Shown here one piece after another: positions 1 to 8,180 of a stretch of 64,000 nt of DNA. Each line of letters starts with the position of its first letter. The stretch's first letter is position 1. The stretch comes from an uncultured Prevotella sp. (lineage in GTDB: Bacteria > Bacteroidota > Bacteroidia > Bacteroidales > Bacteroidaceae). The stretch spans positions 1 to 64,000 of the forward strand of contig ONQB01000010.1 in the NCBI GenBank assembly GCA_900319905.1, given 5' to 3'. The notes under the pieces are model-generated. The model made no database searches. It was not told where the DNA came from and worked only from the letters and a program-made list of their open reading frames with translations. Both the position numbers and the translations under genes were made by a program.

Positions 1-1
1 G

Positions 2-259
2 ATGTGTATATGGAAGTCATGGAAACTTCCCAAGACCCGAATCAAGAACCTCATTAAATGCGGAATAAACAAGTATAACGCACGCCGATGGGGATATGTA
101 AAGGGTAATTGGCGAGTAGCAGGCTCACCGATAATGCACACAGCAGCATCAAATATGAGCCTGCGAAAAGCGGGATATATCTGTTTTTCTGACGAGAATG
201 CCAAATGGTTACCCAAAAGAGGAACCGCCGTATGCGGAACCGCACGTACGGTGGTGTGA
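2..259 (+). CDS. ltrA: Group II intron reverse transcriptase/maturase, C-terminal fragment
   Basis: These 85 codons are the tail of an intron-encoded protein; the frame is open at the left edge, so the true start is upstream. The stretch with WKSWKLPKTRIKNL, then a WRVAGSP motif and SLRKAGY, matches the maturase-specific (GIIM/domain X) region that ends many bacterial group II intron proteins. No HNH endonuclease module follows, so this looks like an endonuclease-lacking protein. The reading frame runs on through the domain V hairpin and stops at 257-259; the last 15 or so residues therefore come from structured intron RNA. Protein function: binds intron RNA to help splicing, and with the missing reverse-transcriptase domain drives retrohoming. 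Confidence 0.75.
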   Translation: MCIWKSWKLPKTRIKNLIKCGINKYNARRWGYVKGNWRVAGSPIMHTAASNMSLRKAGYICFSDENAKWLPKRGTAVCGTARTVV

Positions 260-320
260 GAAGTCGGTAAACACGAAAGTAGGAGATAAGCAACTATGAT
301 TAGTGTTTACCTCCTACTTG
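222..320 (+). ncRNA. Group II intron domains V and VI
   Basis: ACCGCCGTATGCGG (224-237) pairs with CCGCACGTACGGTGGT (240-255) across a short AA-type loop. This is the highly conserved catalytic domain V hairpin, with CGC as the probable catalytic triad. A second hairpin with arms at 281-288 and 311-318 fits domain VI, which would carry the bulged branch-point adenosine on its 3' side. GTAAACAC (268-275) and GTGTTTAC (303-310) are also complementary and could compete with the domain VI pairing. Confidence 0.75.
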
Positions 321-321
321 A

Positions 322-598
322 TATAGGCAGGGTAGGCAGGGTAGGCAGGGTAGGCAAGGTAGGCAGAGTACGCAGGGTAGGCAAGGTAGGCAGGGTGGCA
401 GGGTGGCAGGGAAGGCAAGGTAGGCAAGGTAGGCAGGGTAGGCAGAGTAGGCAAGGTAGGCAGGGTAGGCAAGGTAGGCAGGGTAGGCGAGGTAGGCAGA
501 GTAGGCGAGGTAGGCAGGGTAGGCAAGGTAGGCAGGGTAGGCAAGGTAGCCAGGGTAGGCAAGGTAGCCAGGGTAGGCAAGGTAGGCGAAACAAGCAG
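322..598 (+). repeat. 9-bp G-rich tandem repeat (GGTAGGCAG type)
   Basis: About thirty copies of a 9-bp unit, GGTAGGCAG with variants GGTAGGCAA, GGTAGGCGA and GGTAGCCAG, run head to tail. One stretch (about 391-411) carries shorter GGTGGCAG-type units. Because 9 is a multiple of 3, five of the six frames stay open and would give low-complexity peptides (GRQ, VGR, LPT, AYL, CLP); I regard none as a real gene. The plus strand has regularly spaced GG and GGG runs and could form G-quadruplexes (inference). Confidence 0.95.
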
Positions 599-715
599 TA
601 AGCAAGAAATGCTTGTGTTTCTACTCTTTATTTTTATTTAATATCCTTTGTTGTACAGTTTTGTTTGATTATTGAAATTGTGAATGAATTATTTGGCGTT
701 GTGAGGGATTATTAT

Positions 716-723
716 TAACTTTG
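716..723 (+). promoter_or_regulatory. Promoter -7 box upstream of mrp
   Basis: TAACTTTG fits the Bacteroidetes -7 consensus TAnnTTTG and lies 23 bases before the mrp start codon. The sequence between the G-rich repeat and this box is AT-rich and has no gene. Confidence 0.6.
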
Positions 724-746
724 TTGATCATCAAGGTTTATAAATT

Positions 747-1847
747 ATGACACTATATCCAAAACTTATTCGTGAAATTTTGGCTACTGTTGTATATCCA
801 GGTACAAAGAAGAATCTGATAGAGAGTGAGATGGTGGCCGATAACATACGTATTAATGGACAGAAGGTAAGTTTTTCTCTTATCTTTCCACGTGATACCG
901 ACCCATTTATTAAATCAACGGTTAAGGCTGCAGAAGCAACCTTAAAGTATAAATTGGGTCCTGAAGTTGATGTTACAATTACGACGGAGTTTAAGAGCTC
1001 TCCACGTCCTGAAGTAGACAAGCTTCTTCCGAATGTCAAGAATATCATTGCAGTTAGCTCGGGAAAGGGCGGAGTCGGAAAGAGCACGGTAGCAGCTAAT
1101 CTTGCGATTGCTTTGTCTAGATTGGGCTATAAGGTTGGCTTGTTGGATACTGATATCTTTGGTCCGTCAATGCCAAAGATGTTTGGTATTGAAAATGAAA
1201 GACCTTATGGAGTAGAAAAAGACGGTCGTCAGCTTATTGAGCCTATCGAAAAATATGGTGTAAAGGTATTGAGTATTGGGTTCTTTGTTGACCCTAATAC
1301 GGCCACACTATGGCGTGGTGGAATGGCTACATCTGCTTTGAAACAATTGATTGCTGATGCTGATTGGGGTGATCTTGATTACTTTGTGCTTGATACACCT
1401 CCAGGAACTTCCGATATTCATCTCACACTCTTGCAGACGCTTGCAATTACTGGTGCAGTCATTGTTTCTACTCCACAAAAGGTGGCTTTGGCCGATGCTC
1501 GTAAAGGTATTGATATGTATACCAACGATAAGGTGAATGTTCCTATCTTGGGCTTGGTGGAGAATATGGCATGGTTTACCCCCGCAGAGTTGCCAAACAA
1601 TCGTTATTATATCTTTGGTAAAGAGGGATGTAAACAGTTGGCAGAGGAGATGAAGGTTCCATTGTTAGCTCAAATTCCTTTGGTGCAGAGCATTTGCGAC
1701 AGTGGCGATGATGGCGAACCAGCAGCCCTTCATGCAGATACTGTTACTGGACAAGCATTTATCAATCTCGCTCAGGCTGTGGTGACACGTGTAAATCTTC
1801 GCAATAAGACCTTACCTAAAACGCATATTGTCAAGGTGAAGGATTAG
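747..1847 (+). CDS. mrp: Mrp/NBP35-family iron-sulfur carrier ATPase
   Basis: 366 residues. The N-terminal ~85 residues form a DUF59/MIP18-type domain; a deviant Walker A, GKGGVGKS, lies at about 106-113, followed by the P-loop ATPase fold with DTDIFGPSMPK and DTPPGTSD motifs. The family binds and delivers Fe-S clusters to target apoproteins in the cytoplasm. In many Mrp/ApbC proteins a CxxC pair that bridges the cluster between subunits follows the ENM motif; here that position reads NMAWFTPAELPNN and has no cysteines. I recall this variant from other Bacteroidetes, so it is not a lesion. It is a single gene with its own promoter box and a terminator just downstream. Confidence 0.93.
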   Translation: MTLYPKLIREILATVVYPGTKKNLIESEMVADNIRINGQKVSFSLIFPRDTDPFIKSTVKAAEATLKYKLGPEVDVTITTEFKSSPRPEVDKLLPNVKNIIAVSSGKGGVGKSTVAANLAIALSRLGYKVGLLDTDIFGPSMPKMFGIENERPYGVEKDGRQLIEPIEKYGVKVLSIGFFVDPNTATLWRGGMATSALKQLIADADWGDLDYFVLDTPPGTSDIHLTLLQTLAITGAVIVSTPQKVALADARKGIDMYTNDKVNVPILGLVENMAWFTPAELPNNRYYIFGKEGCKQLAEEMKVPLLAQIPLVQSICDSGDDGEPAALHADTVTGQAFINLAQAVVTRVNLRNKTLPKTHIVKVKD

Positions 1848-1867
1848 TAATAGATATTTTGTTAATT

Positions 1868-1901
1868 GTTGGCTTGTGTTTTTTCGCAGGCCAACTTTTT
1901 T
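1868..1901 (+). terminator. Rho-independent terminator after mrp
   Basis: GTTGGCTTGTG (1868-1878) pairs with CGCAGGCCAAC (1885-1895) using two G-U pairs, followed by six T (1896-1901). Confidence 0.8.
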
Positions 1902-1963
1902 GTATAATATGGCAAGTACATTTCTTATTACTGATGTTGTGACTTCAACTGGATATGGTGGTT

Positions 1964-1971
1964 TAGGTTTG
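1964..1971 (+). promoter_or_regulatory. Possible -7 box upstream of the PorE-like gene
   Basis: TAGGTTTG fits TAnnTTTG, 50 bases before the start at 2022. No clear -33 element was seen, so this is tentative. Confidence 0.3.
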
Positions 1972-2021
1972 GTTTTCATCGTATTTCATAATAATAATGC
2001 TTCTAATACGTTAGTAATAAG

Positions 2022-4088
2022 ATGAAGAAGCTAAGTCTCGTTTTATTTTATTTGAGTCTGTTATTGTTGCTCGTCTCATGTGGCGCCGACCGATACTTTA
2101 AGCGCGGGGAGAAATTCCTTGCGCTGGGTGAATATTATGATGCGGCTTCAGCTTATCGCATGGCTTATCAGAAAACGCAATCCAAGGAGCGTGAGCGTCG
2201 TGGTAAGATTGCCAAGAAGATGGCTTATTGTTATGCAAAGAGTCTTCAAACGGCGAAGGCCATTGCTGCATATCGCAATGTAGAGCGTTATCATCAGGAT
2301 GATATTGCCGATCTTTTGTCATTGGCATCCCAACTCATGAAGACTGGCTCTTATAGAGAGGCAGCTGCTGTATATAAGGAAGTGCTGGACTCTGTTCCTG
2401 GCAATCCGTTGGCGGCTGAAGGTTTAAAGGCTGCTAATGAGGCGCCAAAAATCAAAGATTTGGGAAGCAGGTATACGGTGAAGCGTGTCAATATTGTCAA
2501 TTCTCGTCGAGCGGACTATTCTCCTATGCTCACCGGTGATAAGTATGATGAACTTTATTTTACTTCTACTCGCAATGATGCTGAAGGCGATGAGTTAAGT
2601 GGTATTACAGGAACGAAAGCCGGAGACATTTTTGTATCCAAGAAAGATGATAAAGGCAACTGGACGAAGCCTGAAGCGGTTCAAGGCGGTCTAAACACAG
2701 CGTACGATGAGGGGGCGTGTTGTTTCTCAACGGACGGTAGGGAGATGTATCTCACGCAATGCGTTACCGATCCATCCTATCCCCGCTTTGCGCAGATCGT
2801 GAAGTCTACGAGATCGGATGCCGCATGGGGTAAGGCCACCGAGGTGAAGCTGTCTGGTGATACATTGTCCAGTTTTGCTCATCCGGCCATCTCGCCTGAT
2901 GGCCAATGGCTATATTTTACATCTGACATGCCTGGCGGGAAGGGCGGATTAGACATTTGGCGCGTACGTATAACACCTGCAGGCTTTGGAGGTGTGGAGA
3001 ACCTTGGAGCGCCTGTAAATACAGAGGGTGACGAGGCATTCCCTACTTTCCGTAGTAATGGAGACCTCTATTTTTCAAGTACTGGGCATGGTGGCCTTGG
3101 AGGCTATGATATTTTTATAGCCCATGTAGGTGCTGACCATCACTATCATCTTTCTCATCCTGGCTATCCGCTCAATTCCCAAGGTGATGATTTTGGAATG
3201 ACCTTTGAGAATCCTTACAATAGAGGTTTCTTTTCCAGTAATCGAGGTGATGGAAAAGGGTGGGATCATATCTATTCTTTTGATAATCCTGAGATCATTC
3301 AGACCGTCAAAGGTTGGGTGTATGAGATGGATGGCTATGAGCTTCCTGCCGCACAAGTTTATTGTGTAGGCGACGATGGCACAAATGAGAAACTGACTCT
3401 CAAGAGTGATGGCTCATTCACTAAGGTGATGAGTCCGGGTGTGAGCTATCTCTTTATGGCTACCTGCAAAGGCTATCTCAACCATCAAGAAGAAGTGCAC
3501 GCATTGGCCAATCCCACAGCTTCATGTGATACGACGCTGCAGTTTGCTCTTCCTAATATCTCAGCGCCAACGTTGATTGACAATATCTTTTATGATTTTG
3601 ATAAAGCTACATTGCGGGACAGCAGTCGTACGGCTCTTGATCATCTGGTGACATTGCTGAAAGAAAATCCAAATATTACGATAGAACTGGCAGCACACTG
3701 CGACTACAAAGGTTCTGCAGAATATAACAAGCGTTTGTCGCAGCGCAGGGCCGAGTCTGTGGTCAACTACCTCATTGCCCACGGCATTCAGGCAGATCGT
3801 CTCACACCAAAGGGATACGGAAAAGAGAAGCCGAAGACTGTTAACAAAAAGGCCGCGCAGCATTATCCATGGTTAAAGGTGGGTGATGTGCTTACAGAGA
3901 GTTTCATCAATGCTCTGAAAAATAAGTCGCATCAGGATATCTGCAATCAGCTCAACCGTCGTACAGAATTCAGTGTGTTGCGTACGACTTATGGACTTTT
4001 TGATGAGCATGGTAAACTGAAGCAACTGCCTAAGCCCAAGCCACAGAAACAGACAACCACTGACGACATGGAAATTGAAGTGTACTGA
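2022..4088 (+). CDS. porE: PorE-like OmpA-family lipoprotein (type IX secretion)
   Basis: 688 residues. It starts with a lipoprotein signal peptide ending in LVSC (Cys20). The order is TPR-like helices (about 25-135), a WD40/PD40-type beta-propeller (about 150-420, with repeated ISPDGQWLYFTSD-like blades), a carboxypeptidase-regulatory-like segment (about 430-515), and an OmpA C-terminal peptidoglycan-binding domain (about 525-625, with YDFDKATL, LSQRRAESV and GYGKEKP motifs). This domain order is that of PorE, which ties the type IX secretion machinery to peptidoglycan in the periplasm. A different OmpA-family protein with the same architecture is possible. A porQ gene in the same window (34001-34948) is consistent with a T9SS-bearing organism. 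Confidence 0.8.
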   Translation: MKKLSLVLFYLSLLLLLVSCGADRYFKRGEKFLALGEYYDAASAYRMAYQKTQSKERERRGKIAKKMAYCYAKSLQTAKAIAAYRNVERYHQDDIADLLSLASQLMKTGSYREAAAVYKEVLDSVPGNPLAAEGLKAANEAPKIKDLGSRYTVKRVNIVNSRRADYSPMLTGDKYDELYFTSTRNDAEGDELSGITGTKAGDIFVSKKDDKGNWTKPEAVQGGLNTAYDEGACCFSTDGREMYLTQCVTDPSYPRFAQIVKSTRSDAAWGKATEVKLSGDTLSSFAHPAISPDGQWLYFTSDMPGGKGGLDIWRVRITPAGFGGVENLGAPVNTEGDEAFPTFRSNGDLYFSSTGHGGLGGYDIFIAHVGADHHYHLSHPGYPLNSQGDDFGMTFENPYNRGFFSSNRGDGKGWDHIYSFDNPEIIQTVKGWVYEMDGYELPAAQVYCVGDDGTNEKLTLKSDGSFTKVMSPGVSYLFMATCKGYLNHQEEVHALANPTASCDTTLQFALPNISAPTLIDNIFYDFDKATLRDSSRTALDHLVTLLKENPNITIELAAHCDYKGSAEYNKRLSQRRAESVVNYLIAHGIQADRLTPKGYGKEKPKTVNKKAAQHYPWLKVGDVLTESFINALKNKSHQDICNQLNRRTEFSVLRTTYGLFDEHGKLKQLPKPKPQKQTTTDDMEIEVY

Positions 4089-4121
4089 AGAACTTTATCC
4101 TTCTTACAAACAATATTATCT

Positions 4122-4167
4122 GTCTGAGTACTATCTGGTCTTACCGATAGCTACTCAGACGTTTTTT
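4122..4167. terminator. Terminator between convergent genes
   Basis: GTCTGAGTACTATC (4122-4135) pairs with GATAGCTACTCAGAC (4146-4160) with one bulged base, followed by GTTTTTT. It lies between the converging PorE-like gene and the AI-2E transporter gene and can serve the plus strand; the minus side has a weaker A/T run. Confidence 0.8.
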
Positions 4168-4175
4168 GGGGTTTA

Positions 4176-5303
4176 CTATTGTGTATCAGCTGGTGTCACC
4201 GTCGGGTTCTCATTCTTGTTCTTACTGATCTTGGGCTCTTCCTCTTTCGTGACATACCGTTTCCAGTAGGCGATGATAAGTGTGGTGAGTGGCAGGGCGA
4301 TGATCAGTCCGATGAAACCGAGTATGGCTCCCCATACCGATAATGAGAGCAGTAGGATAGCGGGGTTAAGCCCCATGGCTTTACCCATGATTTTCGGTGT
4401 TATTACCATGTCCGTAATAATCTGTACGACCACAAACAAGCCTACGGCCATTCCAAAGATGAGCCAAAAGTTCTGTCCAGTATCAGCTGCTTTGAGCATA
4501 GCCAGAAAGGCCGTAGGAATAAGGGCAAATGTGTGGAGATAAGGTACCAGATCGAGTATTCCGATGATGATGCCCAGGCTGATGGCCATAGGAAAGTCCA
4601 TGATGGTAAAACCGATACAGAACATAATAGCCATGCAGAAAGCCACTGATCCTTGTCCTCTGATATAATTGTTGAGCTCCCGTTCCACGTCCTGTGCCAG
4701 CTCATGCCAGAAGGGCCGGTTCTTCTTTGGGAAAATACGTATCCAGTTGGTTGTCAGAAACTCATAATCGAGCAGGATGAAGAATGTGTAAAGGAGGGTG
4801 ATAAGCGAAGCAATGATGCTGATGACGACGCTTGCCGTCTGTCCGAGGAAGTTAAACAACTTGGGAGCAGCCGTCTTTAAGGCGTCGGAGAAGTCCCGGC
4901 TCTTGAGGAAGCTCTGTATGGCATCCTGGTTCTCAATGATTCTGTCGCTGATCCATGTCGAGATACTGCTGGAGTGTGTGGTGCGATGCAGCCAATGGGT
5001 AAGAATGTCCGACAGCTTAGCGAACTGGTCAATCATTGGTGGAATGAGCAAATATACAATCAGTCCAATGACCGCTATGACCAGGATAAACGTCAGGATG
5101 ATGGCCAATGCCCTTACTTTGATGTGCAGCTTGTTCTCAATGAATTTGACAATGGGATATAGCAGATAAGCAAACACCCATGCCACAAAGAATGGTATCA
5201 GAACGGCGCTCAAGTAATTGATGGTATAGAGCACGAATATGACAAGCGCAATCAGTCCTGCATAACGTATGAATTTATCAAATGTGATTTCCTTTTGTGG
5301 CAT
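4176..5303 (-). CDS. AI-2E family transporter (PerM/YdiK-like)
   Basis: 375 residues of an integral inner-membrane protein with roughly seven to eight hydrophobic segments, including an N-terminal pair and a long C-terminal block with GIIIGILDLVPY, the signature region of the AI-2E exporter (UPF0118/PerM) family. The family has been linked to quorum-signal export and to sodium/proton antiport; the substrate cannot be read from sequence. The C-terminal tail is charged (KEEEPKISKNKNEN) and cytoplasmic-looking. The start follows tdk by only 15 bases on the same strand, so the two genes are probably co-transcribed from the tdk promoter. Confidence 0.85.
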   Translation of the reverse strand: MPQKEITFDKFIRYAGLIALVIFVLYTINYLSAVLIPFFVAWVFAYLLYPIVKFIENKLHIKVRALAIILTFILVIAVIGLIVYLLIPPMIDQFAKLSDILTHWLHRTTHSSSISTWISDRIIENQDAIQSFLKSRDFSDALKTAAPKLFNFLGQTASVVISIIASLITLLYTFFILLDYEFLTTNWIRIFPKKNRPFWHELAQDVERELNNYIRGQGSVAFCMAIMFCIGFTIMDFPMAISLGIIIGILDLVPYLHTFALIPTAFLAMLKAADTGQNFWLIFGMAVGLFVVVQIITDMVITPKIMGKAMGLNPAILLLSLSVWGAILGFIGLIIALPLTTLIIAYWKRYVTKEEEPKISKNKNENPTVTPADTQ

Positions 5304-5318
5304 AATTGTACTTCTTTA

Positions 5319-5954
5319 TTAATGATTGTTTGTGTCAAACAGATTGCCTGAACGTGCATTGCGTTGGTCTTCCTCAACGGCTTTCTTATAGCATTCGCGG
5401 CAAAGAGGTTCATATTCCGTTTTCTCTCCAAGCATCACTCTTGCCTCATTGTAGACCAGTCGGTGGCTGGCATAGGCAAGGGCACCACATTTTACACAGA
5501 TGGCATGCACCTTGGTCACTTCGTCAGCAATGGCGCACAGGTTGGGCATCGGTCCAAATGGTACGCCCTTGAAATCCATGTCGAGTCCGGCAACAATGAC
5601 ACGTACTCCATGATAAGCCAGACGGTTGCATACATCGACTAGGCCGAGGTCGAAGAACTGAGCCTCGTCTATTCCGACGACATCGTAGTTGACCGACTGT
5701 GTGAGTATGACTTGAATGTCTGTCACCGGTTGCGATGGGATAGAATTGTGGTCGTGGCTAACGACATTGATTTCAGAATATCGGGTGTCAACCTTTGGCT
5801 TGAAAATCATCACGCGTTGTTTGGCAATGCGTGCCCGTTTGAGTCGGCGGATAAGTTCTTCGGTTTTCCCCGAGAACATAGACCCACAGATTACTTCCAA
5901 TCTTCCTTGAAGGCGGTTTTCTCCTATAGCGTTTTCTATCATGTTTTCTGTCAT
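5319..5954 (-). CDS. tdk: Thymidine kinase (type II)
   Basis: 211 residues. The P-loop GSMFSGKTE lies at about 24-32; DEAQFFD supplies the catalytic/Walker B acid; the lasso region has zinc-ligand pairs CVKC and CREC. It phosphorylates thymidine to dTMP with ATP in the nucleotide salvage pathway. An internal ATG at 5942 is an alternative start; the outer one is kept because the promoter box ends only seven bases upstream of it, which would make the transcript almost leaderless. It is the first gene of a two-gene operon with the AI-2E transporter. Confidence 0.95.
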   Translation of the reverse strand: MTENMIENAIGENRLQGRLEVICGSMFSGKTEELIRRLKRARIAKQRVMIFKPKVDTRYSEINVVSHDHNSIPSQPVTDIQVILTQSVNYDVVGIDEAQFFDLGLVDVCNRLAYHGVRVIVAGLDMDFKGVPFGPMPNLCAIADEVTKVHAICVKCGALAYASHRLVYNEARVMLGEKTEYEPLCRECYKKAVEEDQRNARSGNLFDTNNH

Positions 5955-5961
5955 TATGAAT

Positions 5962-5970
5962 GCAAATTTA
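5962..5970 (-). promoter_or_regulatory. -7 box for tdk
   Basis: Read on the minus strand this is TAAATTTGC, fitting TAnnTTTG. It ends seven bases before the ATG at 5954, implying a leaderless or nearly leaderless mRNA. Confidence 0.55.
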
Positions 5971-6748
5971 ATGATATTTCTTGATTATTAGTTGTATTCT
6001 TCACTATATTTTTCATACAAAATTTTATTACGTCATTTGTTGATAACTTCCTGCGTATGGTTATTTCATTACGATTGGTTACCTTGGCTGTTGTGGATCA
6101 GTAACAAAGGCAGCCTAAGGCATGAATTCACTTCGTAAGATCATGTCGTCAGCCTTTTTTGAGTGTAACGGGTAGATTTGCGAGAGATAGACATGGAAAA
6201 AGTTTTGAAAATCGTTTACAAATCATCATCTAAATTTTAACACTTCGCAGCAGCGGAAAAGGTTCAGAATCGAGTCGGAATCATCCCGTAATCGTACTGC
6301 CATCGTTACTCCTGTGATATATTGACGGCGTTTCGGCGTATTGTCAGTGGCATTTCGGCGTATTGTCAGCGGCATTTCGGCGTATTGTCAGCGGCATTTC
6401 GGCGAAATGATGTTGCCTTTTCGGCGATATTCCGAAGCATAATGACCGTATTCCTTATCATTAAATATTTAACAGCTTAATCCTCAGTTGATTATCAAGA
6501 TGCTCAATAATCAGCATATTTCGGTTCGATGTTTGTCTTGTTGATTTGAACGCGACTCTCAAAGGCCATTTAACATAAATAATATTTACATTACCTGGCA
6601 TAAAGTCAGATGCATGATAATCCAGAGGCCATATTCCGGCATATTGTTTCTAGCCCACTAAAAAGCGTGTGCTGAATCCATCACAACTTTTCACTGAGAA
6701 AAATATCTACTATACTATGTTTTGTTTATTCACTTTATCTTATTTTTT
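5971..6748. other. Long intergenic region between tdk and exbB
   Basis: Almost 800 bases with no credible gene on either strand. It contains the 22-bp repeat array (6317-6426), a weak hairpin around AAAGGC...GCCTTTTTT (about 6103-6160), and AT-rich sequence leading to the exbB promoter. I see no known riboswitch or RNA gene in the remainder. Confidence 0.6.
6317..6426 (+). repeat. 22-bp repeat array, core GGCATTTCGGCG
   Basis: Five units of about 22 bp. The central three (6339-6360, 6361-6382, 6383-6404) share a TATTGTCAG(C/T)G half and the core GGCATTTCGGCG, with one base difference among them. The flanking units (about 6319-6338 and 6405-6426) are diverged but keep TTTCGGCG. There are no spacers between units. 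A matching array in the opposite orientation lies at 38627-38750. Confidence 0.9.
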
Positions 6749-6780
6749 TTTGCACTGTGCTAATTTTAGCGTAACTTTGC
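6749..6780 (+). promoter_or_regulatory. Consensus promoter for the ExbB operon
   Basis: TTTG (6749-6752), 19 bases, then TAACTTTGC (6772-6780). This is a textbook Bacteroidetes sigma-ABfr promoter, 56 bases before the exbB start. Confidence 0.75.
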
Positions 6781-6836
6781 GTCTGTTTAGATGCAGAGTT
6801 AAGTATAGAAGAAATTTTAGATAAATCAAATAGTCA

Positions 6837-7679
6837 ATGAAAACGAAATTTGCAGCCATCATGCTGCTTACCATTTTAATGCTGTTTCCTTTCAGTCTGT
6901 CGGCTCAACAAACTGCTGTCAATGATACGGCAGCGAGTGTATCGCAGGGCAATACAGCAACTGATTCTCTTGGCGACGCCCAGGTTTCCGACTCAATGGA
7001 TGAAGCTGCTTTGGCGGCAGGTGACGACATGCAGCCCGAACATCCGTCTTTTTATAAGTCATTGAAGACAAAGTTTATCGAGGGTAATGCCGGTTTTATG
7101 TCGTTTGTCGCCTTGGCTTTGGTATTGGGCCTTGCCTTCTGCATCGAGCGCATTATTTATCTGAGTCTCTCGGAGATCAATGCTAAAAGGTTTATGGCCA
7201 ATCTTGATGCAAAGATATCAGCAGGAGACATAGAGGGTGGCAAGGCGTTGTGTCGTGACACTCGTGGCCCGGTGGCATCAATCTGTTATCAGGGTTTAGC
7301 CCGTATCAACGAAAGCATCGACAACATTGAGCGCAGCATTGTCAGTTACGGTTCTGTGCAAAGTGCTAACTTGGAGAAAGGCTGCTCATGGATTACGCTT
7401 TTCATTGCCATGGCTCCTTCTTTAGGTTTTCTTGGCACGGTGGTAGGTATGGTGATGGCTTTCGATCAGATACAGACAGCAGGCGATATCAGTCCGACCA
7501 TTGTGGCAGCAGGTATGAAAGTGGCGCTTATAACGACTATCTTCGGTATCATAGTAGCCCTGGTGCTGCAGTTGTTTTACAATTATATACTCTCCAAGAT
7601 TGACCATCTGACCTCTCAGATGGAAGAGTCGTCAATCGCGTTGCTCGACTCCATCATGAAGTATAAACTAAACCATTAA
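6837..7679 (+). CDS. exbB: MotA/TolQ/ExbB-type proton channel protein
   Basis: 280 residues. An N-terminal hydrophobic segment ending in LSAQQ (about 1-24) looks like a signal peptide, followed by an acidic Ser/Asp-rich linker (25-70). Three membrane segments lie at about 90-108, 185-207 and 225-250, with the family motif MAPSLGFLGTVVGMVMAF in the second. ExbB forms the pentameric channel that couples the proton-motive force to TonB. It is the first gene of a four-gene operon (exbB, membrane protein, exbD, exbD); no tonB follows directly, and the only tonB in the window is at 35057. Confidence 0.92.
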   Translation: MKTKFAAIMLLTILMLFPFSLSAQQTAVNDTAASVSQGNTATDSLGDAQVSDSMDEAALAAGDDMQPEHPSFYKSLKTKFIEGNAGFMSFVALALVLGLAFCIERIIYLSLSEINAKRFMANLDAKISAGDIEGGKALCRDTRGPVASICYQGLARINESIDNIERSIVSYGSVQSANLEKGCSWITLFIAMAPSLGFLGTVVGMVMAFDQIQTAGDISPTIVAAGMKVALITTIFGIIVALVLQLFYNYILSKIDHLTSQMEESSIALLDSIMKYKLNH

Positions 7680-7682
7680 GAG

Positions 7683-8180
7683 ATGCAGAAGTGGAAATTA
7701 TGGTCTACGGAGAAGCGCTCGTCCAGGGTGTTGTATGCTCTTGTCGGCCTCATTATCATCGTATTTGCCCTGTTTTGGTTGATAGGCTTCGACCGTCCGT
7801 TCGACGATGATCCTAATTTCAACTCACCGCTTTTCACTGATGCCTTGTTGATAGTAACGGCGCTAATCTTCTTGTTTGGCGTTGGCCTTGCAGTGTGGTC
7901 CGTGGTGCGGTCAGCCCGTACGATTGGCAAGTCCGACCGTACGGTCAACAACATTCCTGTGCGCCGTATCTCGATGACGGTGTTGGTCAGCACGGTGGTA
8001 GTAATGCTGCTCTCATTTGTGTTGGGATCGTCAAAGCCCATGGTTATCAATGGTCAGTCGTATACAGATGGCTTTTGGCTCCATGTGTCCGACATGTTCA
8101 TCGTTACTTCCATGTTGCTCATTGTAGCTGCTATAGCAGCAGTGGTCTATGGAGCTACTAAATATAATAGAAAGTCATGA
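7683..8180 (+). CDS. Unrecognised four-helix membrane protein of the ExbB/ExbD operon
   Basis: 165 residues with hydrophobic segments at about 18-38, 57-77, 103-120 and 138-158, and basic termini (MQKWKLWSTEKR and TKYNRKS). I do not recognise a family. It starts three bases after the exbB stop and its last codons overlap the exbD start (ATGA at 8177-8180), so translation is probably coupled. Its fixed place between channel and ExbD genes suggests an accessory subunit of the energy-transducing complex (inference from position only). Confidence 0.8.
   Translation: MQKWKLWSTEKRSSRVLYALVGLIIIVFALFWLIGFDRPFDDDPNFNSPLFTDALLIVTALIFLFGVGLAVWSVVRSARTIGKSDRTVNNIPVRRISMTVLVSTVVVMLLSFVLGSSKPMVINGQSYTDGFWLHVSDMFIVTSMLLIVAAIAAVVYGATKYNRKS

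Larger units (their letters stand above)
1..320 (+). mobile_element. Group II intron, 3' end only
   Basis: The window opens inside a group II intron. The visible part encodes the C-terminal maturase (domain X) segment of the intron protein, followed by a domain V hairpin and a domain VI-like hairpin whose arms are AGTAGGAG (281-288) and CTCCTACT (311-318). The 5' part of the intron lies outside the window, so the class and completeness cannot be judged. The 3' splice boundary is placed only approximately, near 317-320, because group II introns end in AY shortly after domain VI. Immediately downstream comes a long G-rich tandem repeat. Confidence 0.8.

Noticed and set aside
296-605. Long open frames over the 9-bp repeat on both strands
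   Set aside because: The repeat unit is a multiple of three, so frames remain open by construction; the peptides are low-complexity and there is no start context.
6317-6426. CRISPR array
   Set aside because: The 22-bp units are head to tail with no unique spacers and no cas genes nearby. The same applies to 38627-38750.
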